Source of the DNA: Setaria digitata | Lineage: Eukaryota; Nematoda; Chromadorea; Rhabditida; Setariidae | DNA length: 64,000 nucleotides | Direction: 5' to 3' | Assembly: GCA_003640385.1 (NCBI GenBank) | Contig: RCAB01000304.1 | Location: 1 to 64,000, forward strand | Shown here: in pieces, positions 12,090-25,018 of the stretch | Layout of the letters: each line of letters opens with the position of its first letter | How positions within the stretch are numbered: the stretch's first letter is position 1 | The notes under the pieces: generated by a model | What the model was told of the DNA's origin: nothing | The model's database searches: none | What the model saw: the letters and a program-made list of their open reading frames with translations, nothing else | Program-made: the position numbers and the translations under genes

Positions 12090-13869
12090 TAAACAGACAG
12101 ATGTTTTTCCAATTCAGTATGGATTACTCTGCTGATTCTTGCTATTAACTCTTTTACAGAAATATTCTCGATGTAATAACATAGCCGTGTGTTGTATATT
12201 TGTAAAATATGCAGTATGTTATTGAATGGAGTTGGTATTTATTAGTAGCATCGGAAGATAGCGGAAATTTCCGTTTCTAAATAATTGCCATTTTCTTACG
12301 ACTTTCTTTCTCAATTAATGCTTATGAGATGCTTACTTTTAATATTTACTTACACGGAGTTATTCAAAATCACACTCCTATTTAGTCCAAATGGTAGTCA
12401 TAATAAGAGTCTTATCATAGTTGAGAATTGAAGTTCTCATGAGATCTTTTATTTGCTTTTTATTATGAAATAAATAATTTAGAAGTGGATGAAAAGATAT
12501 TGAACTAATCGGAAAGGCATGTATTTGTTTCGGAATATTAGAAACTTCCCTTTTCTATTCATAATGGCAGGTGAAGGATCTGAGAAATGAAGGAGAAAAG
12601 GGAAGGAGGAGAAGTAAAATTTGGAGAAAAAAAAGAAATACTTGAGCATGCAGAAAGAGAAGGAAAAAGAATGGAATTCGAATGGGAATGGTAATTTAGG
12701 AAATTCCATTGATTGTAATGTGAAGAATTACTGATAAGGAAGGTAGATTACATTGTTAGTAATATTACTGATATTATTATTGCTGGTAATAGACTCTGAA
12801 AAATCAGTTGCGGCGCTAATTTCCGATCAGACAAAATGTCATTGTCATCAGTGACAATCAAAGTAGAAAAATACTCTGGACGGATTGAAAAACTTTATCT
12901 AATTCTGTTCATTTTCATAGTTTTTATACGTGCTACTTATTATAAAACATGAAGTAAAATGGCTATTGTCAATACTATTGACGGCAATATATCAATCAGA
13001 ATGGAAGAACGGTATGAACTTATTCAACGAAGCTTTGTAAGATATATCTTAGATTATGATGCTAGAAATGATTATTTAGGAATTCTGTAATTAACGACCA
13101 ATTGTTGGAGTTATTACTTTATATGAGATGTTTTACAATTCCAGCATATCTTAAAAGAAATTGTCAATTTTCTAGTTTGAATTTCTTCTGGTTTACTGTT
13201 GTGGCAAAAGTTGAGATCCAATAGCTGTTTCAATTGAAATGCTGTGAGCATGAAATTAATTACGCTTTTGGAGTTTGAATTTCAAATAATATTTAGAATG
13301 AAGTATATCATATTACTCAAAATAGAAACCTTGCTAATGTGAACATTTTGATCAGAGAGAAAGTTGCTTCAGTTCCGAAAACTACAAATCTATGCTTCGA
13401 GAGCTTTCGAATTACGATATTGTTTACACATTTGTAACAAATCGTATACAAAATCCACTGCTGTAAGTAATTTTGAACGATTTTCTCAGCCTTCTGCTCT
13501 TATTTCCCTGTTTACTTTTACATTCAGAAGTTGCATTCTTGTGATTTCAATGCATGAAAAACATTTCCTGATCCGTTAAAAGCATAAAGTTATCTCTCTG
13601 TTCAACATTAATTATAGGACATTAAAGTACTAAAAGAAAGAATTAAATCGTATTAACGATCTTGTTTATTACTGTGTTTGATGTTTACATGGATGTTAAC
13701 TCACATATATCGTTTTTTTCTTTTTAACTTAATGAAGACATAATGTAGAACAGATTTTTTAACTCAAACATCGTCCCGGTCATTGGCCGGAGCAGTGTGT
13801 TTGCGTTATTTCATTTTGTGTTTCCGTATCGTTTGATGCGACTGTATGTCCTTTTACAACCTTTTATAT

Positions 13870-13886
13870 AATTTTATATTTTACAG
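13870..13886 (+). promoter_or_regulatory. Probable trans-splice acceptor of cup-5
   Basis: The T-rich sequence ending TATTTTACAG lies directly against the ATG at 13887, leaving no native 5'UTR. An acceptor touching the start codon with no upstream coding exon is most simply explained by spliced-leader trans-splicing. This is inference. Confidence 0.55.
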
Positions 13887-16800
13887 ATGTTTGAAAATCG
13901 ATCAACAGCGAGTGTTCACATCAGTAGTACAAAATCATCACCGGAATTTGATCGGTTCTTTATGCACCATTAAAGCATTTCCGGTTCATGTTAATATTAG
14001 GTTAAAAGTTAATAAAAAGTAGCCGATGATTGAATCAGTATAGTTAATCTCTATAGTTTCCGGTTGTTTTAAATGAATAAATTGTGTAGTTGCCAGTTTT
14101 CTTCAAGACAAAAAAAAGTAAACCTTTTTAGCATTGTTTAAATACGGATTGCTTGTCCCAACTACAATAATTCCTTATGTTCTCGGTGATTTCGATAGAA
14201 TGAGCCGCTTTTTTGCGGTTAGATATATGTTTTCTTTTTTGTTCTTAAAACAACAATGAAATGTTGAAGTATTATTTGAGTTGCACATTTTTTCATGATG
14301 TCTCTCTTTTATTTTCTTATCAAGTTAAGGGATTTATCCAAAACGAGAACTTCAAGTTAAAGTAATAGGAAACTGTTTTTGCAGGATGCAACCAGATATC
14401 CTCGAAACTTTGTCAGCATCAGATCGGAGCGATGGTGAACGCCTACGGCGACATTTGCAGTTCTTTTTCATGGATCCGATGACAAAATGGAAAATGCGTC
14501 ATCAGTTTCCCTTTAAATTAGCCTTACAAGTTCTCAAAATTGTTTTTATTTCTATACAGGTAAAGATTAACTTCTATTTTTTAAATGGAAACCATTTAGT
14601 AACAGTATTATTTGAAGTTAAGACTAATTTTGTAGATTGTATTGATAAAAATTACTGATATAAGTCGTATTGATTGAAGGCAGTGAATTAGAGAAGTCAT
14701 TCATCTTTTTCAAATTTTTCTTCCAATTTTTAAAAAAAATCACAACATTGAACTAAAATTATATTGATTATATTGAAAAATTAAATTATACTGGAAATCA
14801 TATTGGAAAACTGAAATTATATTTGATTATAATGAATAAATTGTACCGAAAAGACTTAATTTTTTGCCGAAACAAAGATCTTCAGTGTAGTGGTTTTGAG
14901 AATTTTAATTACTTTCATACTAGATTGAAAAGGTACTCAGTTCTGCATTGGAATACCTGGATTATTAAGAATTATCTCATCCTAAATTTTAAAATATTAT
15001 TTGGAAAAAAAGCCATGCAGCAAAGTTGAGTAGAAGTATGAGTAAAATAAAACAGTTGTTAGCACCACTAAGAAAAATAGTAGAAGTTAGCTTAAAATAT
15101 TTTAATGACATATCTAGTTCGGTAATGTTGGTCTAGTTAAAGTGTTACCATTCAGAGAAATGAAATCCTAGATTTAATACTTAGGTATCGAATAGTTTGA
15201 TAGTTAGAAATTTAGTCATTGAAAAAAGAAAACATATTTATTACCTGTTAAGTTGGAGCGTTTTAATAAGGGGGAGTTCCAGTTGATCGATCAATGGGAA
15301 ATCAGTGAACCATTCAGTTACTTTTATCTTCAAATTATTTACTTTTTTTTTGTAGCTCATACTTTTCGCTGAATTACGTATGTTGCATATTGAATTTATG
15401 GATGATACAAATATCGTAATGCGGCATAAATTTCTGAAAGACTGGAATGACGAGCGTGATACACTCATCTATCCACCATCATCTGGCCGGTATTCCGTTT
15501 ATACCGGTGCTGATATTATTGATCAGTTCGCATTTATGGTTACTGCTGTAAGTTTTATTTCTTTTTTTATGTCGTATTTTACCTACGAATTATTTGTAAT
15601 TCATCAAGATATGAAACTTTTCGGAAACTATCAAATGTTAATGCGAATTCCTAAGTTTTGAAGTGTTAATTTGTAGGAAACGATGCAATATTTGGATTGC
15701 AATCTAGGAATATCTTGTTATTGAATCTGTATCTTTTTCAGTATTATTCTATACAGGATGATTCATTCGCCAGCTTTTCGTATGATACGTTTAGAGATCA
15801 GGATATTGATTCTTCGGTTCAGGCTGTTGATCCAAAATTTGCTGACAATATTTCTGTCGATGATATACCACCAATGAATCTTTGCTTAAAAAGAATTGCT
15901 AATGTAACAATTTTCAACAACACTTACGAATTTGATATTTCAGAAATTAATGGTGAGGCATAGTTCCTTTCAAAATTTACGTATTGTTATTTCAAATTTC
16001 AAGCTGTTTCCTGTTGTTTCAAAATGTTTCTTTTTTTTTAGTATATCTGCAACTTTTTAAAAATTGATTTTATTTTTAAACAACTTTTGCATCGAAGTGA
16101 CTTGAAGTTTTATGATATAATTGAAAATATTAGGTTGAATTTTATTTTAATACATCATTTAGAATATAAAAACTTTTTTTTTAATGCTGGCAAGACAAAA
16201 ATGTTTTGTGACGTCGTTGAGGTTTTGGTTAAAAAAATTCTCGAAAATTTCTCATTGAGTTTTTTTATCATTATAACCTTTTCAAGTTATTAAAAATTCG
16301 AATTTCAGAGTGTGTTTTGCTGAAATTTAAGGAGCACGAAGTGGAAGAAATCCGTCGAAATGGAAGCTCTCTGAGAAAATTCCTTGAAAAACGCGGAGTC
16401 ACGTTTAAGCCGGAAGATGCTCTGATTATATCAAAAGCCGTATTAAGCTTCAATTTACGTACGATACATTTTAATCCAATTTCGGTTGATGAAGGACCGG
16501 AATGCTTTTTAATTCAGGTTCACCTATATCACGTTACAAATTCTCGTACGTTAATTAGAACAGGAATGATTATGCGTTACCTTGTGGCCACGTTTTAATA
16601 ATGTTAATCAGCTTTTCAAAAATCATGGTATTCCTGCTACTTTAAATGTAACATCTGTTTTATTGAAGCTTTACTGAACAGTAAAGAAGAAAACAGGCAT
16701 TTCTATTGTATGGAAACATGAAAATAAACAGTTCTATGTTTTTTTTTTTTTTTTTTTTTTTAATTTTAGACTTTTTTATGTATGCTGATCTTAGCTGTTC

Positions 16801-19800
16801 AGGTCTCGATTACTTTTGACAATTCCCGACATACTGGTCAAGTATATATTTATTTATCAACAGTTATCAGCTACGTTACCCTGTGCAACGGTCGAGTTAT
16901 TCATGGTATGTGCTGGATGCCAAACCTCAGTTATCAAATTTTTTTTGCTTTCGCTTGCTTTCTTCTTTCGCCTTTTAAAAAGAAAGAAGAGCTATTAGCT
17001 CAACAAGAAAGATGGAAAGGAATAATCCAGAAGCTTGTCTATATCTTTCATGTTCTTGAAAACAATTTGAAACAAAGCTTCAAGTATTGAAAAAGAACGT
17101 AGTCACTAAGAGCAGTGATAACAGATCAGCCTAGAATATTGGTGTGTCGTTCCTATTGCATACAATATACTAGACAGTACATTATATAGTACCGAATGTA
17201 CGAGATTATATTATTCATGATTTCAGGAGATGGTGCATCCACAGTAAACATTGTCATATTCGTTATTGATATTTTGGTTTTGTTGATGTGTACTGCTTCG
17301 TTAACACTATGTTGTCGTGCTCTTCTCCGAGCACACCTCCTAAAATTGGTTAGTTTTACTGTGTCACCAACTGTGTGTATGGTATCGGTCATATCTTATT
17401 TAATATTATTATCATAGCCGATCTATCGTTTCATAGCTTTGCGTTATTCATTTATCCTTTTATTGGTTTAATTTTTTTCTCATTTCAATTAATATTATTT
17501 TTTTGTAATTTTTGTTCAACTCTTTCCAAATAATAACGGAAAATGCAAATTTCTGACAATAAAAAGTATAAGATTGCAAACTTATTTCTGCTAATTTATC
17601 TTAAATTCAGGCAACAATAAAATTTGTTGAAAATATATTGGGACATGAGTTGATGCTCAGTGATCAGTTGGAATTTCTGAATCTTTGGTATGTCATGATT
17701 GTCATAAACGATGTTTGCATTATCTGCGGCACTCTTTGCAAAATTACCATTGAATTCAGAGTAAGCTACTTTCACCGCTTTATTTTCTCTCCCGAAATTT
17801 CGTTAAAAGCCACAGCTCGGGTATAAAATGTCTCAGACGTGTTGAAGTATTACAAATATCTCTGAAAGTTTCTGCTAAACTAAAAAAGCTACAACATACA
17901 ACATCCGTTTGTCCTTAATCTTAGATTTCTTTTTCTGAATTCCAGTTTCTTAGTCCTTACATTTTATTGCTTTATTGGTAATTAAAAAAATTTTTTTCGT
18001 ATGAAATATGTGATTAGATTCCAGTAAGTCAACTATAGACTGAATTGCAACCTTTCAAAATATATTCATCGAGGGTTAAATTTTCTTCGGTCCTTTAAAA
18101 GTTACAATTATAGATGATGTATAGTTCCAACATATATAGCATAGCAGTCATAATTTTCCCCAGCTTTTTAGGATTTCGACAATGACCTATTTACTACTTC
18201 TGGTGTTTTGTTGGGCATAGGTGCCCTTCTGGTTTACGTTGGTGTATTGCGTTACTTTTGCTTCTTTTCAAAATATAATGTTGGTTTCTTTTTCTTCCGT
18301 ATATATTCATGCCGTATTAATGAACATTTGCTTGTGGAGTTCTTTTTAAACTTTTTATTTTGGAAGAGAAAGTTATTTTTAGGTATTAATTTTGACAATA
18401 AAGAAATCATTACCAAATATTCTTCGCTTTATGTCATGTGCAGCTGTTCTGTATGCTGGCTTTCTTATTGCTGGTTGGGTTATAATCGGACCGTATAGTT
18501 TAAAGGTTTTTTTTAGACATTTGTCTTAACTAATAAACAGAAGGTTGGATGTGTAGTTGTTTTGTAAAGATCATTCGAATTATGATTGTAACATGTTTGT
18601 CCAGATTTGTCAAATTGCAATCCGAATTTAGCAGAACTGTTTAGTTTTATCCATACAGTGAGATGTTTTACTGATACTTTAAACAGTTTAGTGAAGTGAT
18701 ATTTGATATTTCTTCTTTTTTTTTTCTTGTGTTCCAGGTATACTTAAAGCTGTCTGTAGAAACCGCTCACTTTCAGTTTTTCTGCATAAAAGTACAGTCC
18801 TCTGCCTAGGTTAGTTGCACTGAGATTTTCCTGGTAAATCTTTAGAAAATTTTCAGTTTCGCACCCTGGCTAAGTCATCGGAGGCATTGTTTTCATTATT
18901 AAATGGTGACGACATGTTCGCTACATTCTTCACTATAAACGATTCTAACACAATTATTAAAATATTCGGCACTGCCTATATTTATGTATTTGTATCTTTA
19001 TTCATTTATGTAGTTCTGTCATTATTCATTGCCATTATCATGGATGCTTATGAAGTTATCAGGGTATGTTATTTTACACCCTGTTCTGATTTGAACAGAA
19101 TGTCCTTTCTAACATTTCTTTACTACTACTTCATGACAGAATGGTAAATGTAAATACATATTATTGAAAAATTTTACCGAGATGTGAGTTTTTTAGCAGT
19201 TCAGTAAAAAAATATTTTTTTCAGCGCAGTGGTAAAATGTAAGGAATTATTAGTAAAGGAAATGTGCGAACGTTGAGATACTTTGAAATGGAGCATTTAT
19301 TTCAACCCTGTCACCTAATTAAAACTCATCTATTTAGCATGATTTGCATACTTTAGATTCAGATTCCTCCATTGTTCATCTCCAGTTGTCCTTTCCTAAC
19401 TTTTTTAATTGTCTAGAATTTTCGTTACTCCGAATATAATATTTTATATTTATTTGCAAAGCTTACAGGATCGCTACAGGAGTCAAGAAATCGAGGAGAA
19501 GTCACTGTTACAACTTTTATGTGGAAGACAGCCGCATAATTTGATGGATGCTGAAGAAAGACGATTTGAATATTCCTCAAGAAATTTGCTCAAATTAGGT
19601 GAAAGAATTTTGTTATACTTCTTTATTGGCATTATTAGTTTTTATTTTACCCCATTAATGGAATTTTTTTTCAAGAAATGAGCAGGAACTGTTTTTTTCT
19701 GGTTGGGACAATCTATAACAGAGATTTCATGTGAACCGGTTAATGCAGAAATATGGTAAAACATACTTCAGAAAGTATTAAAACAATTTAAAGTAGAAAT

Positions 19801-20156
19801 GATCCTGTAAGACATTTTTTTAATTAAAGGTAGTAAACAGAATGCTTTTTCATTTTCTTCTGGATTCTTTTACGCTATATGATACAGTATTGTTTATTAC
19901 GACTCCTTTTGTGCTTAGCAGGATAGCACCAAACTTAATAACATTTTGCGCATAACATTTCTTAGTAGGTTATAGTTGAAGTTTGGAGATGTTTTATTTT
20001 GTTATTTTCATAGACTGTTGTGACTTATTTCGTCGATTGGCTGAACGATCTCGGTATATGTTTCGTTCAACACAACAACAACCACCGTATAATTCATTTG
20101 AAAATTCAAATATAATGGATAGTGAATCTGCTGTCGATCATATCATAAATACTTGA
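13887..20156 (+). CDS. cup-5: Mucolipin / TRPML lysosomal cation channel, 13 exons, 646 aa
   Basis: TRPML channels release Ca2+ and other cations from lysosomes and late endosomes; the worm member is CUP-5. My exons are 13887-13954, 14385-14559, 15356-15547, 15742-15952, 16309-16517, 16803-16905, 17227-17348, 17611-17760, 18172-18279, 18383-18505, 18857-19063, 19469-19598 and 20014-20156. All introns are GT-AG and all phases join. The cytosolic N-terminus contains LRRHLQFFFMDP, the family signature before TM1 (about 68-90). A long luminal loop follows (about 91-325), with N-glycosylation sequons such as NIS, NVT and NNT and the ITFDN motif. TM2 to TM4 lie near 327-350, 383-405 and 418-440, then TM5 and the pore filter NGDDMF (503-508), then TM6 (about 525-549). 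The tail carries a Cys pair (DCCDLF), comparable with the Cys-rich tail of mammalian TRPML1. Splice sites are read by eye. Family assignment is very secure. Confidence 0.94.
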
Positions 20157-21860
20157 CCTTATTGAATTCAGCATTTTTTATACGCTAATTGAGTTTCAGT
20201 TACGTTATAGATATCAAATTATATTGTAATTACATACATTATAGACATAGAAAAGGTTGTTATTACCATCTTATAAGAGAAAGTGGAATTATTTGTCTTC
20301 CATTGTATCTGTATTTCATTTAAAACTTTTTGTTTTAAGATTTCCACTAAAATTTCTCTGTGGTTGTCGAACTTCTTCTATATTTGCATTTCTATCTATA
20401 TCAGACTGTCTACTTTAGATAGTGCGTACAGTTCATAAACTTACTGCTCCTTTCATATTGATACATCTCATTCATTTGTTGTCTGTCATATATTAGTAAA
20501 AGAGATTATTATTCGATAGTCGTTACGAATTTTGCTAATCATCTCTGATTACAGACACTTTTTTTGTGAAAACTTAGTTTATTATTGTATTGAATAGTTT
20601 TTGTGGCATTAAAATTTCATGGGTTTACAATTAAAAAGTTTATTTAAAAAGTTTAGTTTATGTTTATGTAAAGTTTGATTTTTCCCCAGCAGATTTATGT
20701 ACAAAAGTTCACGCTTGTAAATTATCAGGTAATTTGCCTTTATTAAGTCAACTAACTTCCATTTCTAAATCTATTACACATCGTATTTAACTGATATTTA
20801 TAATCCTATCTATTATCCTATTTTTTATTTACTTCTGAAGGCGGAAAAATGGTATTTTTTTAATGTATTCATTATATTCCTGCTCTTATGCTGTTCTGCT
20901 CATATCTCCGTGTTAATGTTTAAATTTTGTATCCTGAAATGCTTAGGCCATTGTTTATTTTTAGCTAAAACCAACTGCCCTCATTGAATATTGAAATTTC
21001 TCTTTTTCTTCTTTTTTAAACTGGTTGGCAAACTTGAACGAAAAATAAAAAAGAAGTTTGTTCATTTTGCTCTTATCTCCCATCTTTTTTAGTCGTACTT
21101 GAGCAAAGCAAAAAATGATATTTCTGGAAATATTCAAACAGTTGCAACTCCATTTGCTTTGCTAAGTAGAAGAATGTTTTCTTAAACATAATTTTCATGC
21201 CATAGTGGATTTGTTAGCTCATATAGCATAGATATGTTTCATTATTTCATGAAAATTTAGTTTTCATTGACTGGGTAAGTGGTCATTAAATGTAATAGTG
21301 TTATTGTTGAAATGCAGTATTGTATTAGCTACTAATATTTCAGTGTAAATTGAGCTCTTTAATCGTTTTATTTTCAAGGGAAAGTATGAGAAGGGGACGA
21401 AAATTGAAACTAACTCAGTTGTTAGCGAGAATAAATTGAAAACAACAACTGCAAATTGTAATTGAGTATTTTCACGCCAGGTCATCCGTTCCTCATCGTC
21501 AGTTTTATAAGAATCCGAAGAACTACATCTGCTCTGAGCATTGGTTTAGATGTCTCAATTTCTGTTTCACTTCCTCTTTTACGCAGTTATATATCGTCAG
21601 TTTACATGCAGTAATTCATAAATTTAATCATTCATTCTCGAGAAGTTCTGCAGTGGCAGTTCGTCACTTATTCATCAAAAACCATTCAAATGTTTAAATG
21701 CATAAACTTCAAAATTCCTCTTCTCTCTCTTTCGCTGTGCCGGATTATGTGGTTCCGGTCTTGTCAACTTCATCAGTCAATTTATCCATTTGGAAGTTAT
21801 CGGCTCTTTACTACGGATACTGTTTGTACATTTTCATTATATATATATTAAAGAGAATCA

Positions 21861-21884
21861 TATATTTATATATATATATATATG
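21861..21884. repeat. (TA)n microsatellite
   Basis: This is a short alternating TA tract in intergenic DNA. No other feature is associated with it. Confidence 0.85.
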
Positions 21885-22111
21885 TAACATCAAAGACATC
21901 AAATTCTATTTTTCTATTGGAAAAACAAGGTGTTGCAAAATTAATTTAAAATAATAAATGCCAATTCCGTTCCCGCTGATGTTTAAATATTAAACTTCAT
22001 ATCATTTATTTTCTCCTTATTAGAAGGTATTCCCTCCCTTCTTTTCTTTTCCCCCTTTCTCTCTCCCTCTCGACCTCAAAGAGAATTTTTCTGATGGAGT
22101 TGAAATTCCAC

Positions 22112-22114
<3 letters not shown>

Positions 22115-22144
<30 letters not shown>
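22115..22144 (+). repeat. Uninterrupted A30 homopolymer
   Basis: Thirty consecutive A bases on the plus strand. It could be a retroposed poly(A) tail, but no retrocopy was recognised upstream of it. Simple slippage is enough to explain it. Confidence 0.85.
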
Positions 22145-22145
<1 letters not shown>

Positions 22146-23410
22146 GGCAAATACTTGGCGAATGATTTACTTGCGAAAGATTCATTACGAGTGATGAAAT
22201 TTTAAGATGACACCACAAGTTCCCATTCATCTCTCCCACATTGTCCATTCTATCACTTTACTTTTAATTATCTTTCATTAGCAAAAAATTTTAAACAACA
22301 AAAAAAAATGAATTGAATAAATTTAGGTCAAGAATGACCACATTTTATTTTTGAAACTTCGTATTTAAATTTGGATTTTTTAAAGAAGAAAGATTTTTCA
22401 TTAATGATGAAGTTTCCTTTACTCTTTCATCTTCCTGGAAAATTTCTTAATAATTGCTAAGAAATATTTGTTTACCAGCAATTAATTTCTTCAGGAGAAT
22501 AACCCATAACATTCCTCATCTTATACTCTGCTATTACTGTGCTAATTAATAGATTATTTCTAAATCAATCAATTTCTACACTTAATAAAGTAATCATTAA
22601 TTAATTTTTACACATAAGAATTCTCTTGTAATTTTACTAAGCATACAGAGGAGCCTTACCCATTTTACATTCTCTTTTTTTCTCGAAGAAATAGAAATTT
22701 TATTTTCTCGCTTTTCTTGTCTTTCTGTTCTTCGTTTCCTCTCTCTAGAAGAGCACAAACTACCTGACTTTACTCCTTCTTCTTTTGCAGTTCTCAAAAA
22801 TAATTCACTTCACAAATACCTTTCACCTTCCTAACGGACAACTGCTAATTGCATAGAATGACTTCATAAGCGATATAATACTGTTATAGTGACTTTCTCA
22901 AAACTTCAGTCTTTTTTAGTAATGCTTCAGTTCAGTTATATGGGATGATACCTTATCTTCTTCGGTCCTAGATACTCCAATTTTCAGTCTTAGAATACGA
23001 TCTTTCACCTTGAGCACTCCAAAATTCAGTCTTGTACCATGACTTAATCGATCTGATTATTTATTTTCCAGTCTGCGCAGTAGATTTCTCATTTCAAGTT
23101 AAAGTAAATAAAAAAAAAAAACTTTTCTTCTTTTTAAACTTTGGAGCTATCAAAATTCAGACAAACTTAAATCATATATTATATTTCAGAGTAGAAATAT
23201 TTCTCTGTGAGCTTACATCCAATACAATATCTCAACGAAAAATTTATGGCTGAAAAGTAGCAACTCCTAATAAAAATACCAAGTTCATCACTAATATTAA
23301 TGACAAATGCATGAGCATTGTATATTATTGACATTTTTATTATCATTGATTATTATTAATTAGTAAATTATCAGTTGTTGTCAAGTTATTGTCACCATTA
23401 TTCTGCTGCT

Positions 23411-23495
23411 ATCTTAGTCAGTATTAACGTTATTATTATTTTTATTGTTATCACTATTACTATTATTATTATTATTAGTTATCATTATTGTTATC
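23411..23495. repeat. ATT/ATC-type imperfect trinucleotide tract
   Basis: An imperfect run of ATT, ATC and TTA units. The same type of tract recurs at about 24893-25018 and 35395-35560, so it is a recurrent low-complexity element of this gene-poor region. Confidence 0.75.
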
Positions 23496-23715
23496 ACAGC
23501 TCCTGGCTGGGACAACAGTTAGATTTTCTTAAAATCACTTTTTTACTTCGTTATCTCTGAAAAAATTACTGATGAAGTTCAGGTTTAACACATCTGTCTG
23601 ATTATAATGTGAATGCAGACCACTTTTTTCCAGAGAATCAAATCTTCCTTCGTTGTCAATTTTGTAGAGGAAAATGGTTGACAGTTAGAAGTTCAAGAAT
23701 TGTTGAATGATTACA

Positions 23716-24094
23716 CTAATGGGAGACGGAAGCATTTGCCCTATCATCATCTGACAAATTCAGAATCTCTTCGTTTGCGGGTGATTCTGATGCTACTGAA
23801 AGAGCTGATGCAAACTTTGCATATTTCCTGCAATGTTTAATTTACTTGTTGTTTTCCTCTCTTTTTTTTCGAAGTTTCATCTTCCTTTGCCTTTCTTCAC
23901 TATTGCTCATATTACGGAATAACTTTTTCTCTTTAGTGTCATAAGTTTTCTTAGTTATGCAATTTGTTTCCTGCTTTCGAAGACATCCTTAATGGAATTG
24001 TCTCCTCTTCTGAACCTTTTCTCTAACTAACGGAACAGAGAACCACATTCATTTCGTTGTTTTCTCCAACGAGAATGGCTGATCACTTCATCAT
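23716..24094 (-). pseudogene. Possible decayed coding remnant
   Basis: Read on the minus strand, this stretch gives several coding-like fragments interrupted by stops and a frame change. The last fragment (23716-23827) contains FASALSVASESPANEEILNL and ends in TAG. The preceding fragment, rich in Lys, Arg and Glu, is in the same frame but separated by one TAA. A GT...AG pair only 18 bases apart brackets that stop, which is too short for a normal intron. No family is recognised. It may be a degraded gene or only the product of a purine-rich strand, so the call is weak. Confidence 0.2.
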
Positions 24095-24892
24095 GCAAAT
24101 CATTTTAAATTCTCAAATGTTTCATAAATTGGTAAAAAAAAATGATTAAATACAAATTTAAGAACTTTTAAGTTTCTAGAAGTACTATTCCAGAAAGCAC
24201 TGGCTTTTATCAACTAATAACCTTCCTAGCATCTGAAGCAGAAATGATTAAATTTGTTGCTTGTTCTATTTCTCAGATCTTTTTCTCATTTTTACTTGCA
24301 CTTTTTCTTTTCATATTTCAGACTTAAATTTCAATTCTTTCAAGTCAAATTTTAAAAATTGAATGGACAGCAAAAATTCGTTTGATCATCGATTATATGA
24401 TGAATTACCGATTGACACGACTGCATTATTTAGCTGTAGTTTTTAAAAAGAAAAACGTTCATCTTGAGAATGACAATATTGTCTAATGGCAATTTAGCTT
24501 CATTCCGACTACAAAATATTCGGATAATTAAATCCCTTCACATTAAATTTTCACCTTTTCTCTCTCTTTCCTCAAATTTATTTAGCAAATTGTTCAAAAC
24601 GACAACTTTAAGTGTGTTCGATAGCGTCGATGTGTTGATCACACAATTAAACTTTCCACCTTTAAAATGTCCATTTAATCAAAATTGTTTATCTCTAAAC
24701 GTCTTTCTTTTTATACCAAAAAAATTTTTAAAAATGGAAAAAAAGACGACATAAACAATTCTGAAAGGTAATATTTGCTTGAGAAACATATTACGGACCT
24801 GTACTATTTTCATAATTTCAAATTTCAGAAATTTTTTTCCAAATCAATTTAATTTTATCATTTTACTTACAAAAGAAAAAAAAATAAGAATC

Positions 24893-25018
24893 CATTATTA
24901 TTACTATTAACCATTATTATTATTAATCAGCATTATTGATCATTACTATTGTAATCGTTATTATCATTATTAATCATCATCATTGATCTTTATTATCAAT
25001 CATTATTAGTATTTGTTA
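24893..25018. repeat. ATT/ATC-type imperfect trinucleotide tract
   Basis: Low-complexity array of ATTATT, ATCATT and similar units, of the same type as the tract at 23411. Confidence 0.75.

Larger units (their letters stand above)
10278..13886. other. Intergenic region between pink-1 and cup-5
   Basis: This is 3.6 kb of AT-rich sequence with no convincing exon. Short ORFs such as 11080-11304 (+) and 12479-12709 (-) are Phe/Ser-rich or Lys-rich translations of biased sequence, and I do not accept them. The region contains the pink-1 3'UTR, presumably the cup-5 promoter, and one artefactual 205-bp duplication. Confidence 0.6.

Noticed and set aside
22006..22797. Minus-strand ORFs rich in Arg, Lys and Glu (22006-22248 and 22597-22797)
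   Set aside because: Created by polypyrimidine tracts and the A30 run on the plus strand; low-complexity translation.
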